Assembly (NCBI GenBank): GCA_002749535.1
Contig: MZZL01000392.1
Coordinates: 1-62,355 of the forward strand
Origin: Apophysomyces variabilis
Lineage: Eukaryota; Mucoromycota; Mucoromycetes; Mucorales; Mucoraceae
Length of the DNA stretch: 62,355 nucleotides
Direction: 5' to 3'
Part shown: positions 46,923 to 59,150 of the stretch, piece by piece
Layout: the number at the start of each line of letters is the position of its first letter
Numbering within the stretch: position 1 is the stretch's first letter
Notes under the pieces: generated by a model
Seen by the model: the letters and a program-made list of their open reading frames with translations, nothing else
Told to the model about the DNA's origin: nothing
Database searches by the model: none
Position numbers and translations under genes: made by a program

Positions 46923-47900
46923 CCCATGTCTACCAACAACTCTACTGAATCTCCTGCTATGGTCCCTACTGAGGTTATTACTCCTACTGAGGAAATCGTT
47001 CTGGAATCTATTGATGGTTCTTCTGTTCTGTCTGAACTGATGGAGGATGTTGTAATGTCTTCTGAGGAAGAGAATGCAACGGAAATTCTGGACAATGAAG
47101 CTGCTGTTGAAACTTTACCCGCGGCCAAAGATACATCCTTTTCTAAACATGCAAATACCAAAATGCGAATCCTTTCCATGATTTCTTACTACAGAAAAAA
47201 GTTGGACAAGCTAATCATAGATTATCAAGAAGCCCTACCTGCCGGCAGTCCTGATCAATTGAAAGTTATCTATCATGACATTGTCAAGACCAAAACTGTC
47301 CTGAATACATTCTATGATGTATATAATCAAGAATACTAGGAAAAAACATCTGCAGTTGCTTCCAACCAAAGATCTCAAAAACCCTCTAGCGCATCTACTG
47401 CTACTTCTACTGCTCCTCGCATTTCTTACTGAGACATACCTGTTTTCCAAATTAGTGGTTCCCCTATTTGGAAGCCTGGAAAAGAGATTTTCGATTCTGT
47501 TGAACACTTCCTGTGTATCTTCCAGAAGGTTCTTCAAGCTCTAGACGCAGATCTTGACTGCGACTGGGAAAAATGGCTTGCTGTAGCTATTCACCATGAT
47601 CATGATGCATGGTTCGAGAACCATTTGGCCAAGTGCAATCTTACCTGGGCCACAGCACGCAAGCTCTTTCTACAACGGTTTGAGTCTCCTGACCACATGA
47701 TTGCCATGGCCACCAAGGCATATTCCATGGTAATGGAACATCAAGAATCAGTCCTTGATTACAGCACTCATTTCCAGAAGGCCTATCATGAAGGCGGCAT
47801 CGTTGACAATGAAGGCCTTGCCTTATGATTTCTGGTTTCCCTGCTTCCACACGTTCATGAAAATGTACAGGTCGCTTGGCATGGTCGGCATGGTAAAAAG
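46923..47900. repeat. 978-bp exact direct repeat, copy 2
   Basis: Offset 979 from copy 1. This copy continues into the rest of gag-pol in frame. Confidence 0.92.
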
Positions 47901-50900
47901 CTTCCTCAAAGTGTTGAGGAAGTACTTGAAGTTGCTCTCACTGTGTCCGTACAGAAACGTGCTCATCATCAGCTTTCAGATGATTCTTTGTCTCATCCTG
48001 CCACTCGTTGACGTCTGAACAATGCCTGGCCTGCATCTTCATCTTCTTCTGTTGCCAAGAGTCAAAAACATACTGCTATTGGATGTGCTTACCATGGCCC
48101 AAAGGCACACCATTCCACCAATGAATGTAAGAAGAAACCTGAAACTCTCAGTACACCAACCAAACGTGACAACAACTGCACGTACTGTGGCCGCATGTAT
48201 ACAACTGGCCATCGTTGCCAAGAATACTGAGACGCCAAAGCAAGAAAGGCAAACTAGGCAGCCAACCCATTACGATTAAACGCAGTCTCCTGCACCACTA
48301 TGTCAGTGTCACCTGCTACCACCAACCATCCTGCTGACGATGTAGTGGACAACCTAGCAAGTTCCATGGATGATTTGGAATTTGAATCTATGTGTACGTA
48401 TCACTGTTATGGGCTAAACAGTCTACCAAATCAAAACCCTTACTCACTTTATACTCCTATCACTATATAGGATGAGCGTCTACAAGGATTGGTAGATACA
48501 GGAGTGGAATTTTCAGCCATTAGTTTAGAATGGTTAAACAATAATAAAAAGTCCTGGGAAATTCTTCCTGCTAAAGGACAAATACATTTCGCTGGCCATG
48601 GTCATGATACTTCACGTATAGGCGTCACTAAGCCTTTAAAAATTCAGTATAATAATCGTACCATCACACACTCTTTCGAAGTGATGAAACTGCAAGAAGG
48701 AACTGATTTAGTTTTGGGATTTGATATTATGCCAAAACTAGGAATTGCTCTGACAGGTGTCGCAGTAAAATGGGATGATCAGGAACCTACTTCCACTAAC
48801 ACTGAACAAACTGACACACCAAAGCCCAATGATTCTCCTGCTGGGACTTCAGAGATGCACAAAAACTTTTTGAAAGCCATTCAACCTTTCATTAACGCAA
48901 ACATAAACATTCCTAAAACTTCCTTCTGCACGGTGCCTGAGTCAATTATACATTTACCCACCAAAGAAGGCACTTTCACCTACCAATGACAGTACCCCAT
49001 TCCATTCAAACTACAACCTGTCATTGATGAAGCCATTGCCACTTGGTTAGCTGATGGTACAATTGTACACGCACCTGTCAATACTTCATGGAATAGTCTA
49101 TTGACGCTGGCAGACAAAAAGGATGTTCATGGTAACAAAACTGGCAAAAGACCGTATCTTGATCCACGTCATATCAACTGCCTTCTATCTGATGACAAAT
49201 ATCCTTTGCCTTTGATTTGTGACATCTTCCATTCGCTTAAAGGATCTACTGTGTTTACCACACTCGATCTGAAAAGTGCATTCCACCACTTCAAAATCTA
49301 TGAGGATGACCAACATAAAACAGCCTTCACTCATAACAGTTTACAATATATGTTTCAAGGATGTCACTTCGGTCTTAAACCTCTATTTGCCAAATTTCAG
49401 CATGTTATGTCCCTTATCTTCCAAGACATGCCATATGTGCAAACGTTTGTAGACGACGTTGTTATACACTCTGCTACCATGTCTGATCACCTCGTACATG
49501 TGCAGACTGTCATGCAAAAACTCACCGACGTCAATCTCATCCTAAACCCACTTAAATGTCACTTCGCACAAAAATCTGTCTTTTTATTGGGATTCTCCAT
49601 CTCTGCTGCTGGCATTTCTCTGGATAAAAGAAAACTTACCAACGTACAAGACTGGCCTTTGCCTACCACCGGAAAAGACATCCAAAGCTTTCTGGGTGTT
49701 ATTAACTATTTCCATGAGCATATACCTAAGGTGTCGCATATTACTGCACCTCTAGACGCTCTACATAATGCCAATCTTCTAGGCGACCTCTGGACCCTAT
49801 GCACACCAAAAACTTTAACCTGCTTAAACAAATTCTTCTTACAAATCCACTGCTGCATTACCCAGACCTCTCAAAGCCTTTCTACGTTGCTATGGATGCC
49901 TCCAATCATGGAATCGGTGCTGTCCTTTACCAGATGCTTGATAACAAGGTCTGCCACATTGCATTCATGGCACGTTCGCTTACCAAATCAGAACACAACT
50001 ACAGCACAACCAAACGGGAACTGCTCGCCATTGTCTTCGCCTTGCACAAATTCTACAAATACCTTTGGGGCAACCCCTTTATCCTGTATATGGATCATAA
50101 GGCCTTAACCTACATCCACACACAGAAAATAGCCAATCCCATAATGATTAACTGGCTCGACACCCTTCTTGATTATACATTCACTGTTGTGCATTTACCT
50201 GGTCTTGACAACATTCTTCCGGATCACCTTTCACGCTTGTTTTCCCCAGAAAACACACTGGAGGGGGGTAATATGGCATATAAACCATCTGACACTACTA
50301 ATCCCAAAACTGATGCACCGGAATATGACTCCAAAGACCCAAATCAACGTGTTTTCAGAATTGCAAAAAATGTAAAACAAGATATGATGACACCTCCTGA
50401 CGATGAACGCAAAGCATTATTAGAACAAGCACATCTGTTTGGTGGCTATGAAGGCGCCGAGCATATCGTCTGACACCTGCACGCTGATGGTATTCATTGG
50501 AGTAACATGCTCCATGATGCTGTTGAGTATGTCAAATCATGTCACGATTGTCAAAAGTTCAATATTGCATGCAAAGGTTATCATCCTCTTCGTCCTATCT
50601 ACGCCTACCTCCCTGGTGACCATTGGGCTGTAGACCTGGCTGGTCTATTCAAAACATCTGATTCTGGTAACCATTACCTATTAATTATGGTTGACGTATG
50701 CACTCGCTTCTGTATACTACGTGCTCTACTAAACAAACAATCAGATACTCTTGTTAAAATATTTGTTCAAGTCTTTTGCAACTTTGGACTACCGCGTATC
50801 ATTCAGTCTGACAATGGTACTGAGTTCAAAAATACTTTCATGCGTAAATTCACTGAAAGTACTGGTATTGACCATCGCCTTATCACACCTTATCACCCTC

Positions 50901-51840
50901 ATGCAAATGGTCTAGCCGAGCGTTGGGTACAGTCTGCCGTTCAAGTCATACGTAAAAAAGTACAAGGTGCTGGAAAGGATTGGGACTATTATGTACCTAG
51001 TGTTCAGTTAGCACTGAATAACAGAGTCTCCAAACGCCTGAACACTCTACCCTTCTCGCTTATGTTCACACGCAAACTGAATGACTTCAAGGACTACTGC
51101 GATGACAAAATGACACCATCAAAACCGTTAACTTATGACGAGCTCATTCAATGAATTGAACACATGGCTGACATTGTTTTCCCCACATTAAAAGAAAGAA
51201 CAGAGCTGCATAATCAAACGGAAAAGAAAAAGTTTGACACCAAGCACGTTTTAATTGATATACCTGAAGGAAGTCACGTAATGGTAAAAAATCCCACGCG
51301 CTCTGGAAAACTCACTCCTGCTTATGAAGGACCTTACACCGTTTTACGCCACACACAAGGAGGCTCATATGTCCTCCAAGATGAAACCGGCACTCTCATG
51401 GCTCGCGACTACACACCGTTAGAACTCAAACTCATTTCTCAAGACGATATTGTACCTGCTGATGAACTATATGAAGTTCAAGCCATTATCGGTCATAAAG
51501 GTACACCAGGAAAACATGAATATTTAGTACGCTGGAAAGGTTATAGCAAAGACGATGATAGCTGGCTAACACCTGACAAATTCACTGACTCAGCATTCAT
51601 TGATCAATACTGGACACGACTAGGAAAAAAAACAGAAAATACCTATGAAGTCAACGCAGCAAATGAGTCTCACAGCAAAGCTAATATCAACACTAGGTCT
51701 AAGCGTAAGAATACTAGTATAGCTGATAATGCTACTGCTTCAGTGAATTTAAAACCACTTTCACACACTCAACCTGCAACACCTCATCCTCACAATAAAC
51801 GTTTATGAAAGAACTAAGTTGTTCACATCGGTTTTCAACC

Positions 51841-51853
51841 TGGAGGGGAGTAA
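51841..51853 (+). other. Ty3-C polypurine tract
   Basis: TGGAGGGGAGTAA directly precedes the 3' LTR start TGTCATA. Confidence 0.85.
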
Positions 51854-51944
51854 TGTCATATTTGACATAACATAAGTATTATACATACTTCTTCCACTAA
51901 GTCTAAACGATCTTTATATGAGTTTATCATACCATCGGCACTAC
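51854..51944 (+). repeat. Ty3-C 3' LTR, first part
   Basis: 91 bp, cut by Ty3-D. It includes the actac duplication at 51940-51944. Confidence 0.92.
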
Positions 51945-52388
51945 TAAAGTGTCAAAAGTGAGATCAAAATAAAGAAAGGATAACCAATGGAATCAGCGAG
52001 ACTGAGATGATGTTCTTTATTTTCAAGTGCTTTTCTTTTATAGTTTTCTAGTTGAATGATCAGGACTATAAGTGTGAAACTTCTTGTAAACCAATAACAT
52101 AAGAAGAAAAGTTTTCATCCAATTGTCTGTAACATAAACCAATGGTACAATTGAAGAATCAAATGTTATTGGTGTTAATGATAAGACAATGATAGTTCCT
52201 GGTAATTGGTAAGAAAGCTAGGAACAAAAAGTTCTTTTTTCAGATACCGAAAGTCAGAATCGGAGATAAATATGTGATCTCGTGTAACATGAAAAGTTTT
52301 ACAAGAAGTTCACCTGGCTATAGCTGAGACATTGCCAAGATTCAGAAAATATGGCTAAATCACTATGAAAAGGATGTCAGATATGACA
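51945..52388 (-). repeat. Ty3-D 3' LTR
   Basis: On the element strand it starts TGTCATATCTGAC after the polypurine tract (GGCAGGGGGCAA, 52389-52400). It keeps TCGCTGA as the candidate primer word (51993-51999). Confidence 0.92.
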
Positions 52389-54729
52389 TTGCCCCCTGCC
52401 AGGTTGGGACAACCGTTTGAAATGGTTGTGTAAAGTCCCTACGCTTGTGGATATTGATATCAATAGCAATGTCAATAAAAACCCTGTCAAAAAACCCAGT
52501 GGGAAAAATTAGGGAAAAGACATGCTCTAAGCGCGTCTACGTTTGATAGAACGACTGTTTGAATCTTCAGTGGGAGGTTTTCTGTCACCCAGTTTGCGTC
52601 ATTGCCAGTATTTTTCAATGAGTGAAAGATCACTGAAGTGTTCTACTGGCTCCCATGTATCATGTTCAGAACTATAGTTCTTCCACTGTACTCTATAAAG
52701 GTATTGACCTGGTTTGCCCAGTTTAACCTTGTGATCAACAATAGCTTGTACTTCATAGACGTCATCTGTTTTAACAACAGTGTCTTGAGAGATAAGCTTA
52801 ATGTGAGAGGGTGGAATGTTTTGGGCAAGTAGTGCACCTGTTTCATCAGTAAGTACGTAACTACCTCCTTTTGTCTTTTTACTGACAGTGAATGGTCCTT
52901 CATATCATGGATCAGTCTTTGATGATCGCGTGACATTTTTGATCATGACCTTACTGCCATTGGGAAATTCCTGAATAATATGGTGACTAGATTCAAACTT
53001 TGTCTGTTCCGTTGCATGCAGTGTTTTGATGCGTTCATTGATAGCCGGAATGACGATCTTTTCCATTTTTTCAATTTGTTTCTGACGTTCTTTGATATTG
53101 TCAGAGTGAGAAGAAGTCTTACCAAGCTCCATATTTTGGTAGTCCTGGAAAGGATTGATTCGTCGTGCAAACATCAAGTCAAATGGATGGGTGGAATGTA
53201 GCTTGGCATGTTTGAGGTTCATTGCCAGTTGCGTACTTAGGACATATAAATCCCAATTGTCCTTTTTGCCCTCCAAACGTTTGACGATTACCTGTTTTGT
53301 TGTGTCAACCCACTTCTCAGCAACTCCATTGGCTCGAGGATGATAAGGTACAACAAGTCGGTGGTCAAAGCCAGAATGTTCAGTGATCAAATCTATCAGC
53401 TCATTGACAAACTCAGAACCATTGTCAGATTGTAAAATCTTTAGGAAGCCAAAATCGCAGAAAACTTTAATAAGTTGGTGTGCGATTGTAAGGGCAGATT
53501 TATCTGGTATGGCTCATAGAATACAGAAGCGAGTGAAGATATTGACCATGACAAGAATGTAGTTATTGCCACTTGTGGAGGTAGTGCTGAGCGTACCCAG
53601 ATCAATTGCCCAGTGATCTCCAGGAGTACTCGCAGTGACGTTCTTCAGAGGATGGTAGCCATATTTGCCAATGTTAAAGCGCTGGCAAGCAGGGCATTTC
53701 GCAATGGTGTTCAAGGCATCCTGTTTAAGATTAGCCCAATGTAAGCCATCACTGTAGATTGCTTTGACAATAGCATCCACACCGAAGTAACCCATTAAGT
53801 GGGCTTGTTCAAGGAGATTGGGTCGCTCCTCTTCCAGTGGCATCATGTAGTCAGCGGGTTGGAGCATCCGCTGAGCTGGTTCCTGCAGTTTGTTGTAAGA
53901 GGGTGCAGCCTCTTGTGTAGAACGTGAGTCACTGTATTTAAGTGACGTTTTGTCTACATTGCCCCCCTCCAGCTCTTTTGCCATAGGGAAAAGGCGAGAC
54001 AAAGTATCAGGCAAAACGTTTTTAATACCCAGTAAATGAGCAATGTCATATATGTAGTCGCAAAGGATGTCCAACCAGTTGACCATCATAGGGTTTGCAA
54101 CGGGCTGTGTGTGGATGTAGGTCAGTGCCTTATGGTCCATGTACAGTGTAAACTTGTGACCCTACAAAAACTGGTGGAATTTACGGAATGCATAGATGAC
54201 AGTGAGAAGCTCACGTTTTGTCGTGGAATAGTTACGCTCAGTAGAGTTGAGAGCGCAAGCCATAAAACCAATGTAACGGTATTGGTTGTCAATGACCTGG
54301 AAAAGAACAGCACCGATGCCAATGTTGGACGCATCTGTAGCTACAGCGAATGGGTAGTGTAAGTCAGGGGGACTAAGAATGGGAGCATGTAGTAACATCG
54401 TCTTGATGTTGTCAAATGCCTGCGTATGTTCCGTGGTCCATAAATCCCTGAGAGAATCCTTGTGGCGTAGGCGATCTAGGGGCGCCGTGATGGTAGAGAG
54501 GTTGGGAAGATGCTCTCTGAAGTAATTGACAAGGCCCAAGAAACGTTGTATGTCCTTACCAGTAGTGGGTTGAGGCCATTTCTGCACATTGGTGACTTTG
54601 TGTGGATCCAAGGAAACACCTTTGGCACTAACGCAGAAACCAAGCAGGTAAACAGACTGTTGCACAAAGTGGCATTTGTCTGGATTAAGAATCAAGGGAT
54701 AATTATAATTATAGAATCGTGACACAAAC

Positions 54730-55208
54730 TATTTCCTTTTTTGTAATAATTTTAATTTATCAATGAAAAATATTTACATTTTATTTAAATTTTAATTTAA
54801 AATAAATTAAAGATTTTATATAAAAAGAAATGATATATCTAAATATCAATTTTCTTTTTTGGAAATAACTAGATAAAACCAGATAAAATCTGATCTAGCA
54901 TTTTATAAAATCTGAGATTTCCACAAAATATCAAAAAATATTATTTTTTTATTTTTATATAATAAAGAAAGAATATCTACTATTCTTCTTTATTAATAAT
55001 ATTATTTAACATTTATATTTTTTATTAAAAAATAAAATTAGGCGTTTGAAATTTCAAACTCAGACAATCAGATGAAATTAGATATATCTGACATCTGATG
55101 TTACACAAAATATAATTTAAGTGCTCCTAAATATATTTTAAAAAAAAGAAAAAATTATATTTTTTACTTTTAAAGATATTAATAATTTTTTAGAAATATA
55201 AACGTTTT
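54730..55208. other. Merlin-2 AT-rich non-coding stretch
   Basis: Over 80 percent A+T. No gene seen. Confidence 0.5.
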
Positions 55209-55499
55209 TCAATCATCATCAATAATCATTTTTTCCATTCTTTTACAAATATTATTTATATTTTTATTCTTATCTCGTTGTTTAACATCTAAAATTTGTT
55301 TTTGTTTTGGAATATATTGATATTTATAAACATTAGTACCATTTTTCTGCTTTATTGCTATAGTAATTACATTATTATTTATTTTAAAATGAGCATCTAC
55401 AATGTTATATTTTTTATCATATTTACTTTTTATCATTTCTTTTATAATGTAACATCTTTTTATATCCTTTAAAAATTTACTATCTTCAAATGGATTCAT
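55209..55499 (-). CDS. Small Merlin-2 protein, unknown function
   Basis: 96 codons from the ATG at 55499 (MNPFEDSKFLKD) to the stop at 55209. It is lysine- and asparagine-rich, with a central alternating hydrophobic stretch (AHFKINNNVITIAIKQ) that looks like beta strands, and an acidic end. It lies about 110 bp beyond the transposase stop on the same strand. A 96-codon frame at this AT content is unlikely by chance because stop codons are AT-rich. I recognise no domain. Known Merlin elements usually encode only a transposase, so this may be an accessory gene or a captured host fragment. Confidence 0.5.
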   Translation of the reverse strand: MNPFEDSKFLKDIKRCYIIKEMIKSKYDKKYNIVDAHFKINNNVITIAIKQKNGTNVYKYQYIPKQKQILDVKQRDKNKNINNICKRMEKMIIDDD

Positions 55500-55612
55500 T
55501 TTTTATATATAATGAAATTCAATTTTTTATAAATAATCACTTTTTTCCAACATACTTTATTTATCTAATCTTTAAGAAATTCTTTCCATATATTATTTTC
55601 TTTATATTTCCT

Positions 55613-56479
55613 TCACCATTGATATTCCTTTAAATGCAAATATATATATTTCTTATTTCTATTCCTAATTGGTATTCCTTGTTTTACTGCATTCCATAAG
55701 CTTTCAATATTGTTTGTATGTACTTTTGTTATAGGATCTTTAAAATATTTTGAATGATTTACTGTGCCATGCTTATAACCTAATTTATTAATATTTTTAT
55801 ATCCTTTCCATAAATCAGTATAAATTGTAGTGCCTTTTTTAACATATTTTGATATAATTTTTTCTATACTTTTAGAATCTCTTTTTAAAATAGGACACAT
55901 AAAAAGTTTCTTATTTTTAAATGGTAATTTATTTTTTAACCTACTTCTCTCAATTCTTCCTATTACCCATGCACCTTCTACTTTGTGACCTTTATTATTT
56001 TTTCTCTTTCCAATTTTTGTTTCATCAATCTCAACTATACAATTTCGTCCACCAATTTTAGTTTTCTTATTAACTAATTGTTTGTTTTTTATATGTGTTC
56101 TAAATATTTTCTTATAAGATGAAACAGTATTTTTATTAATTTCTAAGCTAGATGATATACTTGATCCTGTAGATTTTTTTAAAAATTCATAAAGTATATG
56201 TAATTGAATATTGATAGGTAATTTCTTTTTATTAAAAATAGTACCAGAAAATGGTGATTTAGACTTTTCACATTTATAATTTCTACAAATAAACAATTTT
56301 CGTATATAATCTAATCTTGTATTTTGACTACATATATCACATTTTTTATATTTATTTATATAATTATTATCTAATAAATAATCAATTGCTAATTTTTCAT
56401 TATTAAATACTTCCTTTAATTTTCTGTATGGTTCTATAAACATTTCATAGATATTTTTTTTAAATATATAAAAATTCAA
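55613..56479 (-). CDS. Merlin/IS1595-like transposase, intact
   Basis: 288 codons without a break from the ATG at 56479. A later start at MFIEPYRKL (codon 13) would also fit the family. Motifs in order: zinc ribbon CDIC...LFICRNYKC (residues about 46-73), helix-turn-helix NKNTVSSYKKIFR (about 120-132), then the IS1595-type DDE fold with VEIDETKIGKR (Asp about 152), TIYTDLWKGYKN (Asp about 218), and HTNNIESLWNAVKQG (Asn/Glu about 257). It makes cuts at its own inverted repeats and targets 8-bp sites. No intron is needed, unlike Merlin-1. It is the only complete transposase in the window. Codon use is extremely AT-rich compared with the surrounding Ty3-D. Confidence 0.9.
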   Translation of the reverse strand: MNFYIFKKNIYEMFIEPYRKLKEVFNNEKLAIDYLLDNNYINKYKKCDICSQNTRLDYIRKLFICRNYKCEKSKSPFSGTIFNKKKLPINIQLHILYEFLKKSTGSSISSSLEINKNTVSSYKKIFRTHIKNKQLVNKKTKIGGRNCIVEIDETKIGKRKNNKGHKVEGAWVIGRIERSRLKNKLPFKNKKLFMCPILKRDSKSIEKIISKYVKKGTTIYTDLWKGYKNINKLGYKHGTVNHSKYFKDPITKVHTNNIESLWNAVKQGIPIRNRNKKYIYLHLKEYQW

Positions 56480-59107
56480 TTTTTGTTATTAAAAATAATT
56501 GAGTTTGAAAATTTTGTGTAACAAACCTATCTTAATATTTTTCTGAATCAAGTTTACGTCTGTGAGACGTTGAATAGCCTCTTGGATATGATGGACGTGT
56601 TCAACAAGATTCTTGGAGAAAATAATAATATCATCCATAAAGGTAGTGACAAATGGTATGTCTTAGTAGATGTAGTTTATCACTCATTGAAATTTGGATG
56701 AAATAGGCTTCAAACTAAAAGGACAGCCACAGAATATGTACTGGATACCGTTTACCATAAAGGCAGTCTTGTGTTGATCAGGCTCATGGATCTTAAAACG
56801 GTGGAATGCATTTTTCAGATCGAGCATGGTAAAGACTGTGGCACTAGACATCTTCTTGAAAATGTCACTGATATGGGGAAGAGGAAAGCGATCATCAGGA
56901 AGTAAATGGTTGATGTGGCGCGGATCCAAACAAGGACAGTACTTGGTAAAGTTACCATCAATATCCTTTTTAGGTGCGAATGTTAACGGACTGTTCCAAG
57001 CCATGTTGACAGGTGCCCTAGTGATGATACCGTCCGAGAGCCACTTATCAATCTGTTCCTGTAAGATTGGTTTAAGTGTTTCTGGAACCTTGTAAGGAGG
57101 ACGATAGGCCGTAATGCCAGCAGGAGTATCCAAACGGATGATGGATTCTGGAACCGTGCAGAATGATGAGGAAGGAATGGAAGCATTAGCCTATATGAAG
57201 GTCTGTATAGCTTCACGAAATTCCTGTTGTTCTGATGAAGAACCTGCAGGAGAATTGTTAGGCTTGAAATTATCAAGAGAATTAGATGGCAGTTGTGGAA
57301 GGCCTGTACGATGCCAACAAGAAGGATGACCTTTCAAATGAATGCCAAAATGATGTTTTATATCATTGCCAATGCAAACTTCTGCTTTGCCATGTAAATC
57401 AAAAACTTCAAAGGAATGACTAATAGTTTTGCTATTGCAACTGATTGACAATTTATTTGTGATATCCAGTCTATCTACAGAAATGTGCTTGTTTGCAAGA
57501 TGTACTACTCCAGACTGCGGTATAACCTGCCATTGAAAATGGTGGCACAGAGAAGAAGAGACAGTACTTGTGGTTGCACCTGGGTCCAATAAGGCCCAAA
57601 GCTCGTGATTCTGTAAGATGATAGGTATGTAATATGAGCGTGTGTTCTCAAAGGAATACTCATCAATACTGCGTGATAACTTACATTGGATGCAAGCGCC
57701 AGAAAGGGTTTCTTCTACCTCTTCCATGTTGATGTCTGGTGTATCCTTAGGAGCTGGTTCAGCAGGCTGAACATGTGTGCTTCAGATAGCCGCTGTCTTG
57801 CACTTGTGGCCAGGAACCCAAAGGTTCCCACAAGTGAAGCAAGACTTGCTTTTGCCTTTACCCTTGTCAGAAGATGTGTCAGGCGCTGGAGCATGGGATG
57901 ATGACAACGAGGAAGATGGACCAGGAGCAGCAGTAGTAGGCGCCAAAAATTGGCGGAAAGGATTGTGCTTGCTGGTAGGACCAGAACCAACAAAGGAACC
58001 CTGTGGTTGTGTAAAGAGTGCAGCTTTGCAGCACTCTTCAGTACTGTGGCGACCTTTGCCATGGATATGGCAGTATTTGGCCAATGCCTTAGATGACGAT
58101 GGGGTAGATGGTGAAGCAGTCTCAACTCTGCGTTTCTTTCTGTCATCATATGTGGGAATGGATCTCGATGATGATGAGAGAGAGGGCAAAGAAGATACTA
58201 CTTGATCATGATGAGAACAATCATGGCGTTGGCGTGTACGGCCTTCCAGGGAAAGAGTAAGAGAAGTGATTTGCTGGACTGACTGCTTGTTTTCAGGTGC
58301 CAGACCAGCACGAGCAATATCCACTCTGTCAGCCAGATCAGGAAGCAAAGCACCAAGATACTGGTTCACCATAATAAGGTTGTCAGGAGCACGGGCCTCC
58401 CAATGCAAACGTTCAAACTAGGCAGTGAAGGCAGAGACAGACTCTGAAGGATGCATACAAATCGCCATAAGTTCATCAGTAAGGTTTGATAACCGTTCAG
58501 CATCCTGAACAGCGAAATCCCAGATCAGGGCAGACTTGGCAAAACTCCAGGGTTGGTGACCTTGATCCTCCAAATGAACCTCAAACCAGGAACGGTGATC
58601 AGGTGACAAGATAATAGGCAAGTAGATATGCCAGACCTCGTTGATATTAAGGAAATCAGCACGTATGACGTCCTGGAACCTGGTCAAACAGTCATGGATA
58701 CTGGGATAGGTAATGGCATCCGACTTCCATTCATAACCAACCCATTGGAAGAAAGGGAGGTTGGATGGTGCACGGTGGGATTTACAAGACTTGACTGACA
58801 TGGATGGTACAGGAGACTCAATGAGCTTTTGAGCGCCTAGCATGATCTGTATCTGTCCAGACAACTGCTCCATTTCTTGACCAATCTGAGCAATGGCCGC
58901 TTGATCCTTGGCTTGGACTGCTCTGGCGTTCTTGACCATTAGCAAGGCTAATTCGTCCCTGAGCTTTGATAGAACTTCTTTGGCCTGCACTTGAGGAGAA
59001 GGGGAAAGAGAGGTGGTAGAAATATCTGACATGATTGAATGTTCCTCCACGGGAGCGTTGGGAGAAACGTTATTGGAAGGGGAAGTGTTAAAGTTGGGGA
59101 AAGACAT

Positions 59108-59150
59108 GGTAAGTGAAAATAAAGAAAAAAGAATTCGCTGAAAAAAAAAT
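59108..59150 (-). other. Ty3-D leader with candidate self-primer binding site
   Basis: On the element strand the T tract is followed by TCAGCGA (59136-59142), the exact partner of TCGCTGA kept in the other LTR (51993-51999). The adjacent 5' LTR reads TTGCTGA (59199-59205), one CpG transition away. It follows AGTC. Confidence 0.7.

Larger units (their letters stand above)
45947..51808 (+). pseudogene. Ty3-C gag-pol polyprotein, with stops, one deletion and an artificial duplication
   Basis: The ATG at 45947 (MSTNNSTES), again at 46926 in the duplicate, heads gag (WEKWLAVAIHHDHDAWFE). The knuckle CTYCGRMYTTGHRC is near 48180, protease LVDTGVEFSAIS near 48490, reverse transcriptase TFVDDVVIHS near 49445. 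RNase H (YMDHKALTYIHT) lies near 50090, integrase (CHDCQKFNI, QSDNGTEFKN, HANGLAERW) at 50500-51000 and chromodomain (YLVRWKGYSKDDDSW) near 51525. It ends KRL with TGA at 51806-51808. A one-base deletion near 49795 (LWT before MHTKNF) shifts the frame, and both flanking frames stay open. Stops such as TAC-TAG near 46358 and SY-TGA-DIPVF fit C-to-T changes, since Ty3-A reads SYRDIPVF there. This is the best-preserved integrase in the window. Confidence 0.92.
54697..56544 (-). mobile_element. Merlin-2 (IS1595/IS1016-like DNA transposon), intact
   Basis: 1,848 bp with a perfect 8-bp target duplication gaatcaag (54689-54696 and 56545-56552). The ends are imperfect inverted repeats (about 23 of 36 positions by eye, sharing GACACAAA/TACACAAA). 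It is extremely AT-rich compared with Ty3-D. It holds one long open transposase frame and one small frame. It interrupts the reverse transcriptase of Ty3-D, which reads across once it is removed. Confidence 0.93.
52527..59107 (-). pseudogene. Ty3-D gag-pol polyprotein, interrupted by Merlin-2, about nine nonsense codons
   Basis: The ATG at 59107 (MSFPNFNTS) starts one frame that, after removing Merlin-2 and one gaatcaag, runs to TAG at 52527-52529. Order: gag with a coiled segment (QAKEVLSKLRDELALL), PFFQWVGYEW, knuckle CFTCGNLWVPGHKC near 57820, protease ALLDPGATTSTV near 57590 (DPG instead of DTG), and reverse transcriptase cut by Merlin-2. RNase H (MDHKALTYIHT) is near 54130, integrase (CPACQRFNI, QSDNGSEFVN) at 53400-53700 and chromodomain (YRVQWKNYSSEHDTW) near 52690. 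Premature stops near 58418, 57782, 57200, 56684, 54162, 53514 and 52905 all fit C-to-T or G-to-A. The DPG change at the protease active site is itself likely inactivating. Confidence 0.92.

Noticed and set aside
45860..47828. Tandem duplication of Ty3-C gag as a biological event
   Set aside because: The copies are identical and meet at a single N, while the surrounding sequence carries many old transitions. A true duplication of this age should differ.
54036..54362. Plus-strand frames across Ty3-D
   Set aside because: Antisense to RNase H and reverse transcriptase, no recognisable domain.
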